A DNA stretch of 64,000 nt from Methanocella_A sp963769045. Its GTDB lineage: Archaea; Halobacteriota; Methanocellia; Methanocellales; Methanocellaceae. The position numbers and the translations under genes are program-made. Below are positions 16,911 to 25,233 of the stretch, one piece after another; the first letter of the stretch is position 1; each line of letters starts with the position of its first letter. Below the pieces are notes generated by a model. That model saw only the letters and a program-made list of their open reading frames with translations, was not told the origin of the DNA and searched no databases. The stretch lies in the NCBI GenBank assembly GCA_963769045.1, contig CAVYKK010000013.1, forward strand, positions 62,001 through 126,000. Direction: 5' to 3'.

Positions 16911-17288
16911 ATGGCAGGCGTAGGCAGGAGATCCGATTTCGGCAAGCCCGACTATGACACGAACGCGGACGAGGAGAACCGTCTGGACACGACCGATCCG
17001 CTCATGGACTCGACGCTGCCTTACGAGGGGAAGGTAAAAGCTCTGATGGACCGCGGAATGACGCGCAAACAGGCCGAGGAGAGTATCGACCATGCAATGC
17101 AGGATGCACGCGACCGCGAGTTCCGCAAGAAGGACATGCTGCGCGAGCAGACGGAGTTCCGCAAAGAGATCGGCGACCTGAAGAACTGCACTGCTGTAGA
17201 CGAGAGCTGCATAGCTACCGGGCCGGAAGACGCGCAGAAGAAGACCAGGCATGTCAGCAAGAGGCAGGGGCCGCTGCCTGAAAAATAG
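16911..17288 (+). CDS. Small charged hypothetical protein, 125 residues
   Basis: ATG 16911 follows GGAGAGAAAAGC, a good ribosome binding site, and a TATA-like attaataa lies at 16870-16877. The product is hydrophilic. A middle segment resembles a small helical domain: LPYEGKVKALMDRGMTRKQ followed by EESIDHAMQDARDREFRK. A Lys/Arg-rich tail follows, with two cysteines (KNCTAVDESC). No family is recognised. It is divergent from the 136-residue unknown gene and convergent with the TetR gene, whose stop is 13 bases away. Confidence 0.6.
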   Translation: MAGVGRRSDFGKPDYDTNADEENRLDTTDPLMDSTLPYEGKVKALMDRGMTRKQAEESIDHAMQDARDREFRKKDMLREQTEFRKEIGDLKNCTAVDESCIATGPEDAQKKTRHVSKRQGPLPEK

Positions 17289-17301
17289 CTTATTACTTTT
17301 T

Positions 17302-17973
17302 TCAAGCCTTCAGCATTTCCATAAAAAATTTGACGTGTGCGATCCCCTCGTTTTGGGTAACCGATTGCAGTTTTTCCGCCTCGTCGTCGCTGAAAAGCAA
17401 CAGATACCTGACATATGTATAAACATGGAACGCGTGATACTCCCGGGCAAGGACGGCAGGGTCGGTGCGACGAATCATTCCCCGCTCCATCATGGCCCGA
17501 AACGCTTTCTCCCAGAATCGGGCAGGCTTTTCCAGCATCTCGCGCTCGAAGAAGCTGCGAATCATCGCGTTGCGGTATATCTCCATGGCGATCATGCGCC
17601 AGACCTTTCGCAGCCGGGGCGCCTGCAGCCGGTCCTCGAACTGCTTGTCGACGGCGGCCATGAGCCCGGCCGGCCCGAGCGTGCCAAGGTATGTCTCGAT
17701 CAACGCACCCTCGTCTTTCGTCCCGGTCTTCGCCAGCTCTGCAATAAAAAAGGTAAGAATATTCTGTAAAATCTCGTCTTTGCCTTTGAAGTGGCTGTAG
17801 ATAGAGCTTTTCCTGATACCGACAGCATCAGCGATGTCCTGCATGGACACCGCCTCATAGCCCTTCCGGGAGAAAAGGTCGATAGCCGTGTCGAGAATCT
17901 TTTGCCTCGTGCCCGGCTGATCATTGCCCTGTCCGGCAGGAGCGGGAGGTGATTCGCCGTTTTCTGCACTCAA
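17302..17973 (-). CDS. TetR/AcrR-family transcription repressor
   Basis: The 223-residue protein has an N-terminal TetR helix-turn-helix: RQKILDTAIDLFSRKGYEAV, then SMQDIADAVGIRKSSIYSHF followed by KGKDEIL, residues 22-69. A helical ligand-binding domain follows (VWRMIAMEIYRNAMIRSFFEREML). TetR proteins are dimeric repressors released by a small ligand. Two perfect palindromes with the CTACCG half-site lie directly upstream on either side of a TATA-like sequence, so autorepression is very likely. No transporter or enzyme shares its promoter region within 300 bases, so the other target is unknown. Confidence 0.9.
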   Translation of the reverse strand: MSAENGESPPAPAGQGNDQPGTRQKILDTAIDLFSRKGYEAVSMQDIADAVGIRKSSIYSHFKGKDEILQNILTFFIAELAKTGTKDEGALIETYLGTLGPAGLMAAVDKQFEDRLQAPRLRKVWRMIAMEIYRNAMIRSFFEREMLEKPARFWEKAFRAMMERGMIRRTDPAVLAREYHAFHVYTYVRYLLLFSDDEAEKLQSVTQNEGIAHVKFFMEMLKA

Positions 17974-17991
17974 TATAACCCATCCATCTTA

Positions 17992-18060
17992 CTACCGAAC
18001 GGTAGGTAGCCAAATCATATAATGTTTTTCCTCTAGTTTTTGCTACCGACCGGTCGGTAG
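17992..18060. promoter_or_regulatory. Two TetR-type palindromic operators
   Basis: CTACCG-AA-CGGTAG at 17992-18005 is a perfect 14-bp palindrome, and CTACCGACCGGTCGGTAG at 18043-18060 is a perfect 18-bp palindrome with the same half-site. Between them is atataatg (18018-18025), a TATA-like box for the minus-strand tetR gene. The shared half-site, the symmetry and the position immediately before tetR make these its likely binding sites. Confidence 0.75.
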
Positions 18061-18306
18061 TTAATGATAATTCTAATCGATGACTAGAAAAAGCAATGAA
18101 AAAGTAGCTTTGTCGAGGTAAAATCCGAGAGGAATCGGTGTATAACCGTAGACATGGCCAGGTATTAATGGTGAAAAACGGGCACGGCCCTACATCGCAT
18201 AGCCAATATGCAATCGCACAAGAATGCGAGAGCCGGAAGCGCCTGCCGTTGCCTGCTGACCTGATTTTCACAAGACATCTATATAGCGATCTTCGCGTGT
18301 TCGCGC

Positions 18307-19419
18307 TCAGAAGTCGATAACCTCGACGGTCCGGTACTGGGTGAGGTTACGCACGTACCGGGAGAACTGCACGCCGATGAAGCTGACCACGATCGCCACT
18401 ACAATCCCGACCCCGAGGCTCTTCAGGGCTTCAGACATGAAATCCTGCATGTCCAGGATGTACTTCATGTCCAGGATGTACCTGGTACTGCCCCAGACCA
18501 GCGTCCCCATGGCGACCAGGAAGAACGGTGTGGCCAGGTACCGGTACAGCGAATCGCTCTCCTCGGACCAGGCATCGATAATCCAGCCGATCACGATGGC
18601 GAGTAGCGCGACAACGAACCACCAGATGGCCGCGTTGAAAAAGATGGCGGACAATATGATCATGCCCGGGTCATCGTGGAGAACGATATCCAGCACTGCC
18701 ACCGCGCCCTGGACGAACGCCATGATGATCAATATGAGCGAGATCAGGTAGGTGACGAAAGTCAGCTTTGCCTCGGAGAACGACTTACGCAGGTTGTAGA
18801 TGAACGTTTCCAGCAGGCTGTCCAGGCTGAGGCCCTTGTATAACAGGTATGAGCCTACCAGCGTGGCTATGGCTGCAATAGGGTTACCATAGTTCAATAG
18901 GGATGACACGGCATAGACGAGGAACGTCACGCCAAGCGGAATAAAGATGACGCGGGCGACCTTCGGGTCATTGATGAGTTCCTTGATGATATAATAAGTA
19001 CTCTCGAGGTTCTGTGCCTGCTTGACCACGACGCGTCTGACCGACTCCACCTTCACCCGGGACTGCAGGATCGGCATGACGGACTCGTCCTCGGCGCCGT
19101 CGCTGACCAGTATCGCCTTCTCGGTCGGGTACTTGAGCAGGATGTCGTCGAGTTGCTGGGCGATGGCACGGTCGGATTTCAGGCCGAGCTCCCGGTGGCC
19201 TGCAATGCACACGACCTCCACGTCCATGCCTTCCGAACGCAGCTCATCATAGACGTTGATGCCGCCGTAGATCGTGTTGACGTCCGAGTCCTCCGGATCG
19301 GCGGCCCCGAGCCTTGCCGCAGCGTCCAGGCACGCATCTCTGCCGATGACCGGGCTCTTGACGCCCGCCTTGACCCCGATGTCGTCGTCCTTGTCGATGC
19401 AGATGATGAGCATGTCCAC
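18307..19419 (-). CDS. DUF373 family archaeal membrane protein
   Basis: The 370-residue protein matches DUF373, an archaeal family of unknown role. It has a cytoplasmic alpha/beta N-terminus (LIICIDKDDDIGVKAGVKSP, residues 4-23; AILVSDGAEDESVMPILQS near 98-116) and about six C-terminal membrane helices from about residue 155 to 355. A small in-frame tandem duplication gives ILDMKYILDM near residue 320 (an 18-base unit repeated at about 18447-18482). It is transcribed alone; the 3' end lies 245 bases from the TetR operators. The N-terminal fold suggests nucleotide or ligand binding, which is inference. Confidence 0.87.
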   Translation of the reverse strand: MDMLIICIDKDDDIGVKAGVKSPVIGRDACLDAAARLGAADPEDSDVNTIYGGINVYDELRSEGMDVEVVCIAGHRELGLKSDRAIAQQLDDILLKYPTEKAILVSDGAEDESVMPILQSRVKVESVRRVVVKQAQNLESTYYIIKELINDPKVARVIFIPLGVTFLVYAVSSLLNYGNPIAAIATLVGSYLLYKGLSLDSLLETFIYNLRKSFSEAKLTFVTYLISLILIIMAFVQGAVAVLDIVLHDDPGMIILSAIFFNAAIWWFVVALLAIVIGWIIDAWSEESDSLYRYLATPFFLVAMGTLVWGSTRYILDMKYILDMQDFMSEALKSLGVGIVVAIVVSFIGVQFSRYVRNLTQYRTVEVIDF

Positions 19420-19656
19420 GATGGTTACCTCGCTGGCGCATTCACGCGAAATCAGGTGATCAAACGTTTATAGCCGGTAACATCATGGCGCTCGTCCGTA
19501 ATAAAGTTTCTCTAAGGTTACTACGCGCGGCGTTTTGCCCTATACGCGATTAACTCATTGTACAGTAAGCTTTAAGGGCTTAGTAACAGAAGGTGATATG
19601 TTGAGGTATACGGTGCCGGTACCCTGATGAATACACGGGCACCAGTCGGTGATCGG

Positions 19657-20712
19657 ATGAAAGTGAGAGGGATCAGAGCATGGAAAACGATGTCCGCTGT
19701 TGTTTTTATCGTCCTGTCGTTTGCGATTCTGACGACGAGCAATGCAGCCGCACAGGTAATGGAGCCGACGACGACCCTGTCTATCGCAGGGACGCCGGGC
19801 AACAATGGCTGGTACACGTCGGATGTCACGCTGACGCTCGTCGCGGTCGCACAGAACAACTTCGGCATCAGCCAGACGGATTACGGCTTCAGTTCCAACA
19901 CTTCCGCGTGGAAGCCGTATACCGGCCCGATCAACATTACGAACGACGGTAAGACCGTCTTCTTCTATCGCTCGATCGACAATGCCAGCCATGTAGAGCC
20001 AGTGAAGGTAACGACGATCAAGATCGATAAGACGCCGCCGACTCTCACGTATACGTTCACGCCGGCGCTCAAAGCCAACGGCTGGTCGAACGTGAGCATG
20101 CTGATACATTTCGAGGCCAGCGATGCCACCTCGGGGCTACGGGAATCCTCTGCCGATATCACCACCACTAACGAGGGCACCTATTCAACGCTCTCTGGCT
20201 ATGCGACAGACGAGGCCGGCAACACGGCCAATGTCGCCATCCCGACGTTTTACATTGACAAGACGCCGCCTGCAGTGGGCAGCCTTACAGTTACCGATAA
20301 CGTCTATACGGACGTGTATGTACAGGCCAGCGCTGGCGTCGTTGAGGCCAACCCCGACAAGATCGAGATGGACTGGGGCGACGGCACGGTGTCACTGCCC
20401 TCGATCAGCGACAACGTTGTAATGAGCCTGCACGCCTATAAACAGCCTGGCAAGTATACGGTTACCCTGACCGTGGTCGACATGGCGGGCAACGTGGCCA
20501 GGTCTTCGTATGACGTGACGGTAAATGGCCTCTCGGGCCAGGCAACGCCGACGCAGGAGCCCGAGCAGACCGCAACGCCTACAGCAACTCCGACCACAAC
20601 GCCCTTGCCGAGCAGCACGCCAAAGCCGACACCGGAAATGATCCCGCTGCTGTCCGCGCTGGCTATAGCCCTGACAGGCATGGCGCTGATCGGCGGGAGA
20701 AAGAAGAGGTGA
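19657..20712 (+). CDS. Secreted surface protein with Ig-like/PKD repeats and C-terminal anchor
   Basis: The protein of about 351 residues has a signal peptide (WKTMSAVVFIVLSFAILTTS then NAAAQ). Two OmpL47/bacterial Ig-like repeats follow (PGNNGWYTSDVTLTLVAVA; ALKANGWSNVSMLIHFEASD, each ending IDKTPP). Next is a PKD domain (MDWGDGTVSLP...HAYKQPGKYTVTLTVVDMAGN), then a Thr/Pro linker rich in TPTATPTTTP, then a membrane helix followed by GGRKKR. This is a typical archaeal S-layer-associated or adhesin layout. ATG 19657 is preferred because the signal peptide then has a normal length; ATG-equivalent 19627 would add ten residues. GGTGATC lies very close to 19657. The ligand is unknown. Confidence 0.8.
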   Translation: MKVRGIRAWKTMSAVVFIVLSFAILTTSNAAAQVMEPTTTLSIAGTPGNNGWYTSDVTLTLVAVAQNNFGISQTDYGFSSNTSAWKPYTGPINITNDGKTVFFYRSIDNASHVEPVKVTTIKIDKTPPTLTYTFTPALKANGWSNVSMLIHFEASDATSGLRESSADITTTNEGTYSTLSGYATDEAGNTANVAIPTFYIDKTPPAVGSLTVTDNVYTDVYVQASAGVVEANPDKIEMDWGDGTVSLPSISDNVVMSLHAYKQPGKYTVTLTVVDMAGNVARSSYDVTVNGLSGQATPTQEPEQTATPTATPTTTPLPSSTPKPTPEMIPLLSALAIALTGMALIGGRKKR

Positions 20713-20742
20713 GGCCTTTAAGGGCCTTTCCTTCTAATCTTT
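20712..20742 (+). terminator. Possible terminator after the Ig-like surface protein
   Basis: A short stem AGGCC/GGCCT directly after the stop is followed by a pyrimidine run ending in cttttttatcctttttaac. The stem is weak, but the U-rich tract is a typical archaeal termination signal. Confidence 0.4.
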
Positions 20743-20915
20743 TTTATCCTTTTTAACAATCGCAGCCATCGATGGCCGACCGGCTTTAAGTAGGCAAAGT
20801 CGGTCCCGCGTGCGTACTCAATGTTATGCCATGAAATGCATGCGCTATCAGTCATGAACGAGTAAGATAAAAATGATAGCCGTAGCTACCAGTGATAAGA
20901 ATAAAGAATGACTGA

Positions 20916-20931
20916 GTTCCCTTGCGGGAAC
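20916..20931 (-). terminator. Stem-loop 3' of the coiled-coil gene
   Basis: GTTCCC-TTGC-GGGAAC forms a 6-bp stem 13 bases beyond the coiled-coil stop. On the minus strand it is followed by a T-rich tract (cattctttattctt). It probably ends the glyA-serB-coiled-coil message. Confidence 0.45.
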
Positions 20932-20943
20932 CATCACGTGGTT

Positions 20944-21804
20944 TTACAAGAATCCCGAGCGCTGTAGCAGCAGTAAGTCTTCGGTGTTCAGCTTCTCGCC
21001 AGCCTTGAACTGGGCGAACACGTCCTCTGCCTGCTTCTTATACTCGACTTTGTCCTTGGTCTCCTTCTCGGCCCTGGTCTTCTTCTTCAGACCAACGATG
21101 ACCTTGTCGAAGTCCCGGACTTCCTTCTGCAGCTTCAGGAACTGTTTGTGGTACTCGTCGGCCGTTTCCTGCGCCTTGACGAATTCCTTGTGCTGGGCAT
21201 CTGCCTCGGCACGGGTCTTGTCAGCCTCGCGGAAGCACTCGATCATCTTGTCGTGGTACTCCTGAGCCAGATCTGCGTTCTCCTTGACCTTCTTGTGGAA
21301 TTCGGACGCCTGGTCCCGGAGGCCCTGTGCCTCTCCGAGGAAGCCCTTTAGCTCCTGGTTCTGCTCGAGCTGCTCTCTCTTCTTCTTGAACTCTTCCTTG
21401 AGCTCAGAGATCTTATCGACGAGGGCCCTCTCCTTCTCGGTCGTGAGCACTTCAGTCTGCTGCTTGAACTCCAGGTGGTCCATTTCCTTCCTGAGCTCAT
21501 TCAGCGAGCGCCCGCTGCTGGTCGCGTCCTTCTTCCGGAGCACATCGACCCGCGAATAGACCTCGTTGGCCTTCTCGTTCAGCTCGTTTCGCTTATCCTT
21601 GTTCGCGCTTACCTGTCCGTTAAACTCGTCACGCTTGACGCGGTATTCCTGAGCTTTCTCAATCAGCTCTTTAGTCTTCTTATTGAGTTCATCCCTCCTC
21701 TTTGAGAATGAGCTGGCCTTTGAGTTCCACTCGTTGCGGTTGGCCTTTAACTCATCAGCCTCTTTAAGAAATTTCGTCTTTTTTTCTTGCAGTTCTTTTA
21801 GCAT
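20944..21804 (-). CDS. Coiled-coil protein linked to phosphoserine phosphatase
   Basis: The 286-residue protein is almost entirely charged coiled coil (ELQEKKTKFLKEADELKANR, KKREQLEQNQELKGFLGEAQ, KLQKEVRDFDKVIVGLKKK), ending with a short non-coil tail (VFAQFKAGEKLNTEDLLLLQRSGFL). It belongs to an archaeal coiled-coil family commonly encoded next to serB-like phosphatases and often annotated as phosphoserine phosphatase-associated. Its first 41 bases overlap the end of serB, so translation is coupled. The role is unknown; scaffolding or ribosome association has been suggested for the family. The conserved C-terminal LLLLQRSG motif may be the functional contact. Confidence 0.85.
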   Translation of the reverse strand: MLKELQEKKTKFLKEADELKANRNEWNSKASSFSKRRDELNKKTKELIEKAQEYRVKRDEFNGQVSANKDKRNELNEKANEVYSRVDVLRKKDATSSGRSLNELRKEMDHLEFKQQTEVLTTEKERALVDKISELKEEFKKKREQLEQNQELKGFLGEAQGLRDQASEFHKKVKENADLAQEYHDKMIECFREADKTRAEADAQHKEFVKAQETADEYHKQFLKLQKEVRDFDKVIVGLKKKTRAEKETKDKVEYKKQAEDVFAQFKAGEKLNTEDLLLLQRSGFL

Positions 21805-22507
21805 GTAACGTGTCTTCCTCCTGTTTCACTATAGGAATCAAAGATTCCAGATTTTTATCGTCCACAACCACATCAGCGGCGTCACGCACGATTTGCTTGG
21901 CGTTGAAGGCAACAAAAGTGCCCACGATGCCTGCCCAGCAGAGATCGTTAGAGCCGTCGCCTACGGCGATGCAATGTCGCGGACTAATATTTTCCAGTCT
22001 GCAAATGTCCTCAAGAACCTCCTTCTTCGAGTTTTGCTTCGTCAGGGGCCCGCGGACTTCTCCGGTGACCCTGCCGTCCTGGATCACAAGCTCATTCGCG
22101 TAGACGTAGTCCATGCCCAGCATGGCGCCCACGCGGCCTGCGATGATTGTGAAGCCCCCCGAGACGAGCGCGGTGCGGATGCCGCACGCCTTCAGCTCGC
22201 TCATCAGTTTTTTAGCGCCTGGCATCAGAGGGACGTTTTCGGCGACGCGAATCGCGTCGGCCTCCGACAGCCCTTCGAGCAGTTTCACCCGCAGCCTTAA
22301 CGCGCGATCGAAGTCCAGCTCGCCATTCATGGCGCGGCTGGTGACCTCGGCCACGTATTCGCCCACGCCTCGCGCGCGAGCCAGTTCGATTATGCCCTCG
22401 CAGTCGATGACTGTCGAGTCCATGTCGAAAATGATCAGCCCTGGACGGGTACAGGGAGCCTCATCTGTCCCGCCCGAGTAAAAACTCATAGGCACCATCG
22501 CCATCAA
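21764..22507 (-). CDS. serB: Phosphoserine phosphatase (HAD superfamily)
   Basis: The protein of 241-247 residues has all HAD motifs: motif I LIIFDMDSTVIDCEG (the two Asp are nucleophile and acid/base), motif II TALVSGGFTIIAG, the lysine region GPLTKQNSKKEVL, and motif III AVGDGSNDLCW. SerB hydrolyses O-phosphoserine to serine. It follows glyA with an overlap of 29-47 bases depending on which of four closely spaced ATGs (22507, 22504, 22498, 22489) is used; 22489 has GGTG just before it. The pairing with serine hydroxymethyltransferase fits serine/glycine biosynthesis. The DLCWAGIVGTFVAFNAK stretch differs from the more usual DLPMLKAAG. Confidence 0.88.
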   Translation of the reverse strand: MMAMVPMSFYSGGTDEAPCTRPGLIIFDMDSTVIDCEGIIELARARGVGEYVAEVTSRAMNGELDFDRALRLRVKLLEGLSEADAIRVAENVPLMPGAKKLMSELKACGIRTALVSGGFTIIAGRVGAMLGMDYVYANELVIQDGRVTGEVRGPLTKQNSKKEVLEDICRLENISPRHCIAVGDGSNDLCWAGIVGTFVAFNAKQIVRDAADVVVDDKNLESLIPIVKQEEDTLHAKRTARKKDEIS

Positions 22508-23738
22508 AGCAGTACTGCACTGTTTGATATTGACTCTTTAACTGTACGACATCCTTTTTAACCTTTTCGGGTTCCTCTTTGTCAATGGCGACACGTCTGA
22601 TGAGTTTCGCGACCTCGCGCATCTCGCGTTCTTTCATGCCAATGCGGGTCAGCTCCTGGGTTCCCAGACGCAGCCCCGAGGGGTCGTCAGTCCCGTTCAC
22701 GTGGTCCCACGGGAACAGGTTCTTGTTGGTGATGATGTTCGCCTGCTCCAGCTTTGCCGCGAGCACGCTGCCGCCGCCTATCTTTGAGACGTCGACGGCT
22801 ATCTGGTGAGATTTAGTGTAGCCCAGGTCCTTGCAGAGCACGTTGAAGCCCATCTCGTCCATGTATGCGCCGAGCGCCTGGGAGTTCTTCACGATCTGCC
22901 TGGCATAGGCCTTCCCGTACTTTTTCATTTCCGCGAGGGTGATGGCAAGCCCTGCCTTATGGTGCAGGTGGAAGTTGCTTACTGTGCCAGGGAACACGGC
23001 CTCGTCGACCGCCTCGGCGTACTTCTTCTGGCACATGATGATGCCGCCCTGCGGCCCGGGGAACGTCTTGTGGGTACTCCCGGTCATGATGTCCACGCCC
23101 TCCCGCAGCGGGTCCTGAAACTCTCCGCCGGCTATGAGGCCAAGCACATGCGCGCCGTCGTATACGATCGATGCGCCCACCTCGTCACAGACTGCCCTGG
23201 CCTCTTTCACCGGGTGCGGGAAGAGGAACAGGCTGGCGCCGAACATGACGACCTTTGGCTGGATCTTGCGGATGTTCTTGATCATCAGGTCGGTGTCGAT
23301 GTTCATGGTAGCATTATCGAAGGGATGAGTATAAACTTTAAGGCCTCTAATGCCGGCCGCCGAAAACTTCGCATGGCTGATGTGACCGCCGCTCGGCACG
23401 GCGAGCGCGACGAGCTTATCGCCCGGTTCCGCGAGCGCGAAAAACGCGGCGATGTTACAGTTGACGCCCGAGATCGGCTGCACGTTCACGTGTGGCGCCT
23501 TGAAGATATCCTTCGCGAGCTCGACCGCCTTGCCCTCGATCACGTCCACAAAGCCGCAGCCCTGGTAAAACCGGTGGCCGACCTGGCCTTCTGCGTACCG
23601 GTGGCCCAGGTCCGACGACAGGACCTTACGGACCAGCGGGCTGGTCACGTTCTCACTGGCGATCATCGGGAGAGAGTGCTTGAACAGCTCCTGGCTCCCC
23701 TCGACGGCTTCCACAATCGTTCTGACATCCGCGTTCAC
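22461..23738 (-). CDS. glyA: Serine hydroxymethyltransferase
   Basis: The 425-residue PLP enzyme interconverts serine and glycine with a C1-carrying pterin (tetrahydromethanopterin or tetrahydrofolate). Diagnostic features are LPMIASENVTSP, HRYAEGQVGHRFYQGC, SGVNCNIAAFFAL, YDGAHVLGLIAGGEFQDPL and the Schiff-base lysine in TGSTHKTFPGPQGG. The SENVTS/YAEG start and slightly divergent spacing fit the archaeal branch. The start ATG 23738 is followed directly by the conserved first helix. The gene heads a tightly overlapping set with serB and the coiled-coil gene. A 368-base upstream region separates it from a divergent secreted protein. Confidence 0.93.
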   Translation of the reverse strand: MNADVRTIVEAVEGSQELFKHSLPMIASENVTSPLVRKVLSSDLGHRYAEGQVGHRFYQGCGFVDVIEGKAVELAKDIFKAPHVNVQPISGVNCNIAAFFALAEPGDKLVALAVPSGGHISHAKFSAAGIRGLKVYTHPFDNATMNIDTDLMIKNIRKIQPKVVMFGASLFLFPHPVKEARAVCDEVGASIVYDGAHVLGLIAGGEFQDPLREGVDIMTGSTHKTFPGPQGGIIMCQKKYAEAVDEAVFPGTVSNFHLHHKAGLAITLAEMKKYGKAYARQIVKNSQALGAYMDEMGFNVLCKDLGYTKSHQIAVDVSKIGGGSVLAAKLEQANIITNKNLFPWDHVNGTDDPSGLRLGTQELTRIGMKEREMREVAKLIRRVAIDKEEPEKVKKDVVQLKSQYQTVQYCFDGDGAYEFLLGRDR

Positions 23739-24106
23739 AGCAATACCTCGTTATGAGATATGCTAAACGTTGTCATGAATATAAAGGTTTCCGAGAGCAT
23801 GGAAGCCACGGACTACCGGATTTTTACGGCTGCGGTCTCGCGCGCGGGCGCATGAGCGGCCAGAAGGGTACCACTACAGGGAGGCTGGCTGGCAACAGGA
23901 GTGCATCCGAGGGTTGATACCTGTTCAACTAGTATATATCAGCATAGCGTTAGCATTTATTTGGTTAATTCCATATTATTATAGCATATCTGGCAAATAT
24001 ATCCCGTATTTTACCAATAAATGGCACCAGTCGCCCCCGGTGCAAAAGCTTATAAAAGTGTACTTACATTTATGTAATTAGAATAAATGATAGTATACCG
24101 GGGGGT
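23739..24106. promoter_or_regulatory. Divergent promoter region between glyA and the HExxH protein
   Basis: No gene is seen. The right half is AT-rich. A clear TATA-like box, gcttataaaag near 24047-24057, lies about 50 bases before the plus-strand start at 24107, and GGGGGGTA just before that start is its ribosome binding site. Confidence 0.5.
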
Positions 24107-24664
24107 ATGTCTATGTACGCACGTGCCAGCAACATTTTCCGTTACGCGAAGATCGCAGCGATCATTATTGTACTCGCCGTACTGGTCGTGAGCGTCGAGG
24201 CACAGACGTACCAGGGTACGCCAATACATGAAGGCGCGCTCCCGGAGGTTTCTGGCGACGCGGCTTTTACGGGCAACATCCAGCAGGCGCTGGACTACCT
24301 GGAAGCCAGCTACCCTGCAGACTATAATAGTGTCGTCTCATGGCTGTCAGAGATCCGGCCGACTGACACTTACACCCGGGTAAACAATGAAGGCGTCTGC
24401 TACATCAACGGCAACGATGCAGATGCATCCTACTACTGGCTCGCAGGCGTACTCATCCACGAGGCACAGCACGTAAACGACGACGCCATCTATTTTGTGG
24501 ACAATCCGTACACCGCTGACGAATCGGAGCACCGGGCACTGATCAGCCAGGTGGCGTACCTCGAAGAAGTCAACGGCTGGACAGATTCGCAGGCCGACGA
24601 GTGGATCGACGGATGGCTGGCAAAGCGGTACTGGGAGACCATCCCGGAGAAGTACGGCCAGTAA
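24107..24664 (+). CDS. Secreted zincin-like protein with HExxH motif
   Basis: The 185-residue protein has an N-terminal signal/membrane segment (IAAIIIVLAVLVVSVEAQ). The mature region contains LIHEAQHVND, an HExxH zinc-binding helix, followed about 20 residues later by DESEHRALISQ, which could supply the third ligand or catalytic Glu as in gluzincin-like small metalloproteases. The tail EWIDGWLAKRYWETIPEKYGQ is conserved-looking. It is far shorter than common peptidase families, so peptidase activity is an inference from the motif alone. ATG 24113 may be the true start, since it has better spacing from the G-rich binding site. Confidence 0.7.
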   Translation: MSMYARASNIFRYAKIAAIIIVLAVLVVSVEAQTYQGTPIHEGALPEVSGDAAFTGNIQQALDYLEASYPADYNSVVSWLSEIRPTDTYTRVNNEGVCYINGNDADASYYWLAGVLIHEAQHVNDDAIYFVDNPYTADESEHRALISQVAYLEEVNGWTDSQADEWIDGWLAKRYWETIPEKYGQ

Positions 24665-24683
24665 ACCTTCCTTTTTAACCTGT

Positions 24684-25229
24684 TTAATGAGCCTTTCTGA
24701 TAGCGCGAGCAATGACGCCGGCCAGTGCCTGTACGATTGCACCCGTTACAGCCGCCAGGAGCCCGCCGAAGAGGATGATTAATAAGTCAGCTATCAGCCC
24801 GAGCAAATATGGGAAGGGGTCGATCGTGATACCTGCATTGAGAGTCCTTACCATATCCGGGACCAGCAGCGCCCAGAATGTGATCGATATCAGCACCAGG
24901 GTAACGGCGCCTGCAAGCCCTGCCGACTTGAAAGCGTCTTTTCTCGCCGCCCTCCATGCAGGCAACAGCACTGTCGTGACGGCACCGGCCAGGACAGGCA
25001 GCAGGATAAGGCCTGCCGCCATCGATAACAGGATGGCGGTGAAAATTTCACTGCTTTCAAAGGGGCTGGATACAGGATACGGCCCCGGATATATTACCCG
25101 TGGATGTGATAACCGCCATTGCTCCCATGAGAAGAGCAGATGCGCCCCGAGTAGGCCGATGATAAAGAAAACTATGCCCACGACAATGGCTTTCCGGTAT
25201 CCCGAAGAGACGTTTGGTATAGTCAGCAC
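24684..25229 (-). CDS. Hypothetical integral membrane protein, 181 residues
   Basis: Four to five hydrophobic helices are visible (AIVVGIVFFIIGLLGAHLLF; FTAILLSMAAGLILLPVLAG; AGLAGAVTLVLISITFWALL; LLGLIADLLIILFGGLLAAV), with a proline-rich extracellular loop YPGPYPVSSPF between the first two. No transport or enzyme motif is found. It lies five bases after the surface-protein gene that ends at 25234 and is probably the last gene of that minus-strand unit. Function unknown. Confidence 0.65.
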   Translation of the reverse strand: MLTIPNVSSGYRKAIVVGIVFFIIGLLGAHLLFSWEQWRLSHPRVIYPGPYPVSSPFESSEIFTAILLSMAAGLILLPVLAGAVTTVLLPAWRAARKDAFKSAGLAGAVTLVLISITFWALLVPDMVRTLNAGITIDPFPYLLGLIADLLIILFGGLLAAVTGAIVQALAGVIARAIRKAH

Positions 25230-25233
25230 CGTA

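Noticed and set aside
18138..18320. 60-codon plus-strand frame between the TetR operators and DUF373
   Set aside because: It overlaps the end of the DUF373 gene and lacks a binding site. Kept only as a possible transcript location.
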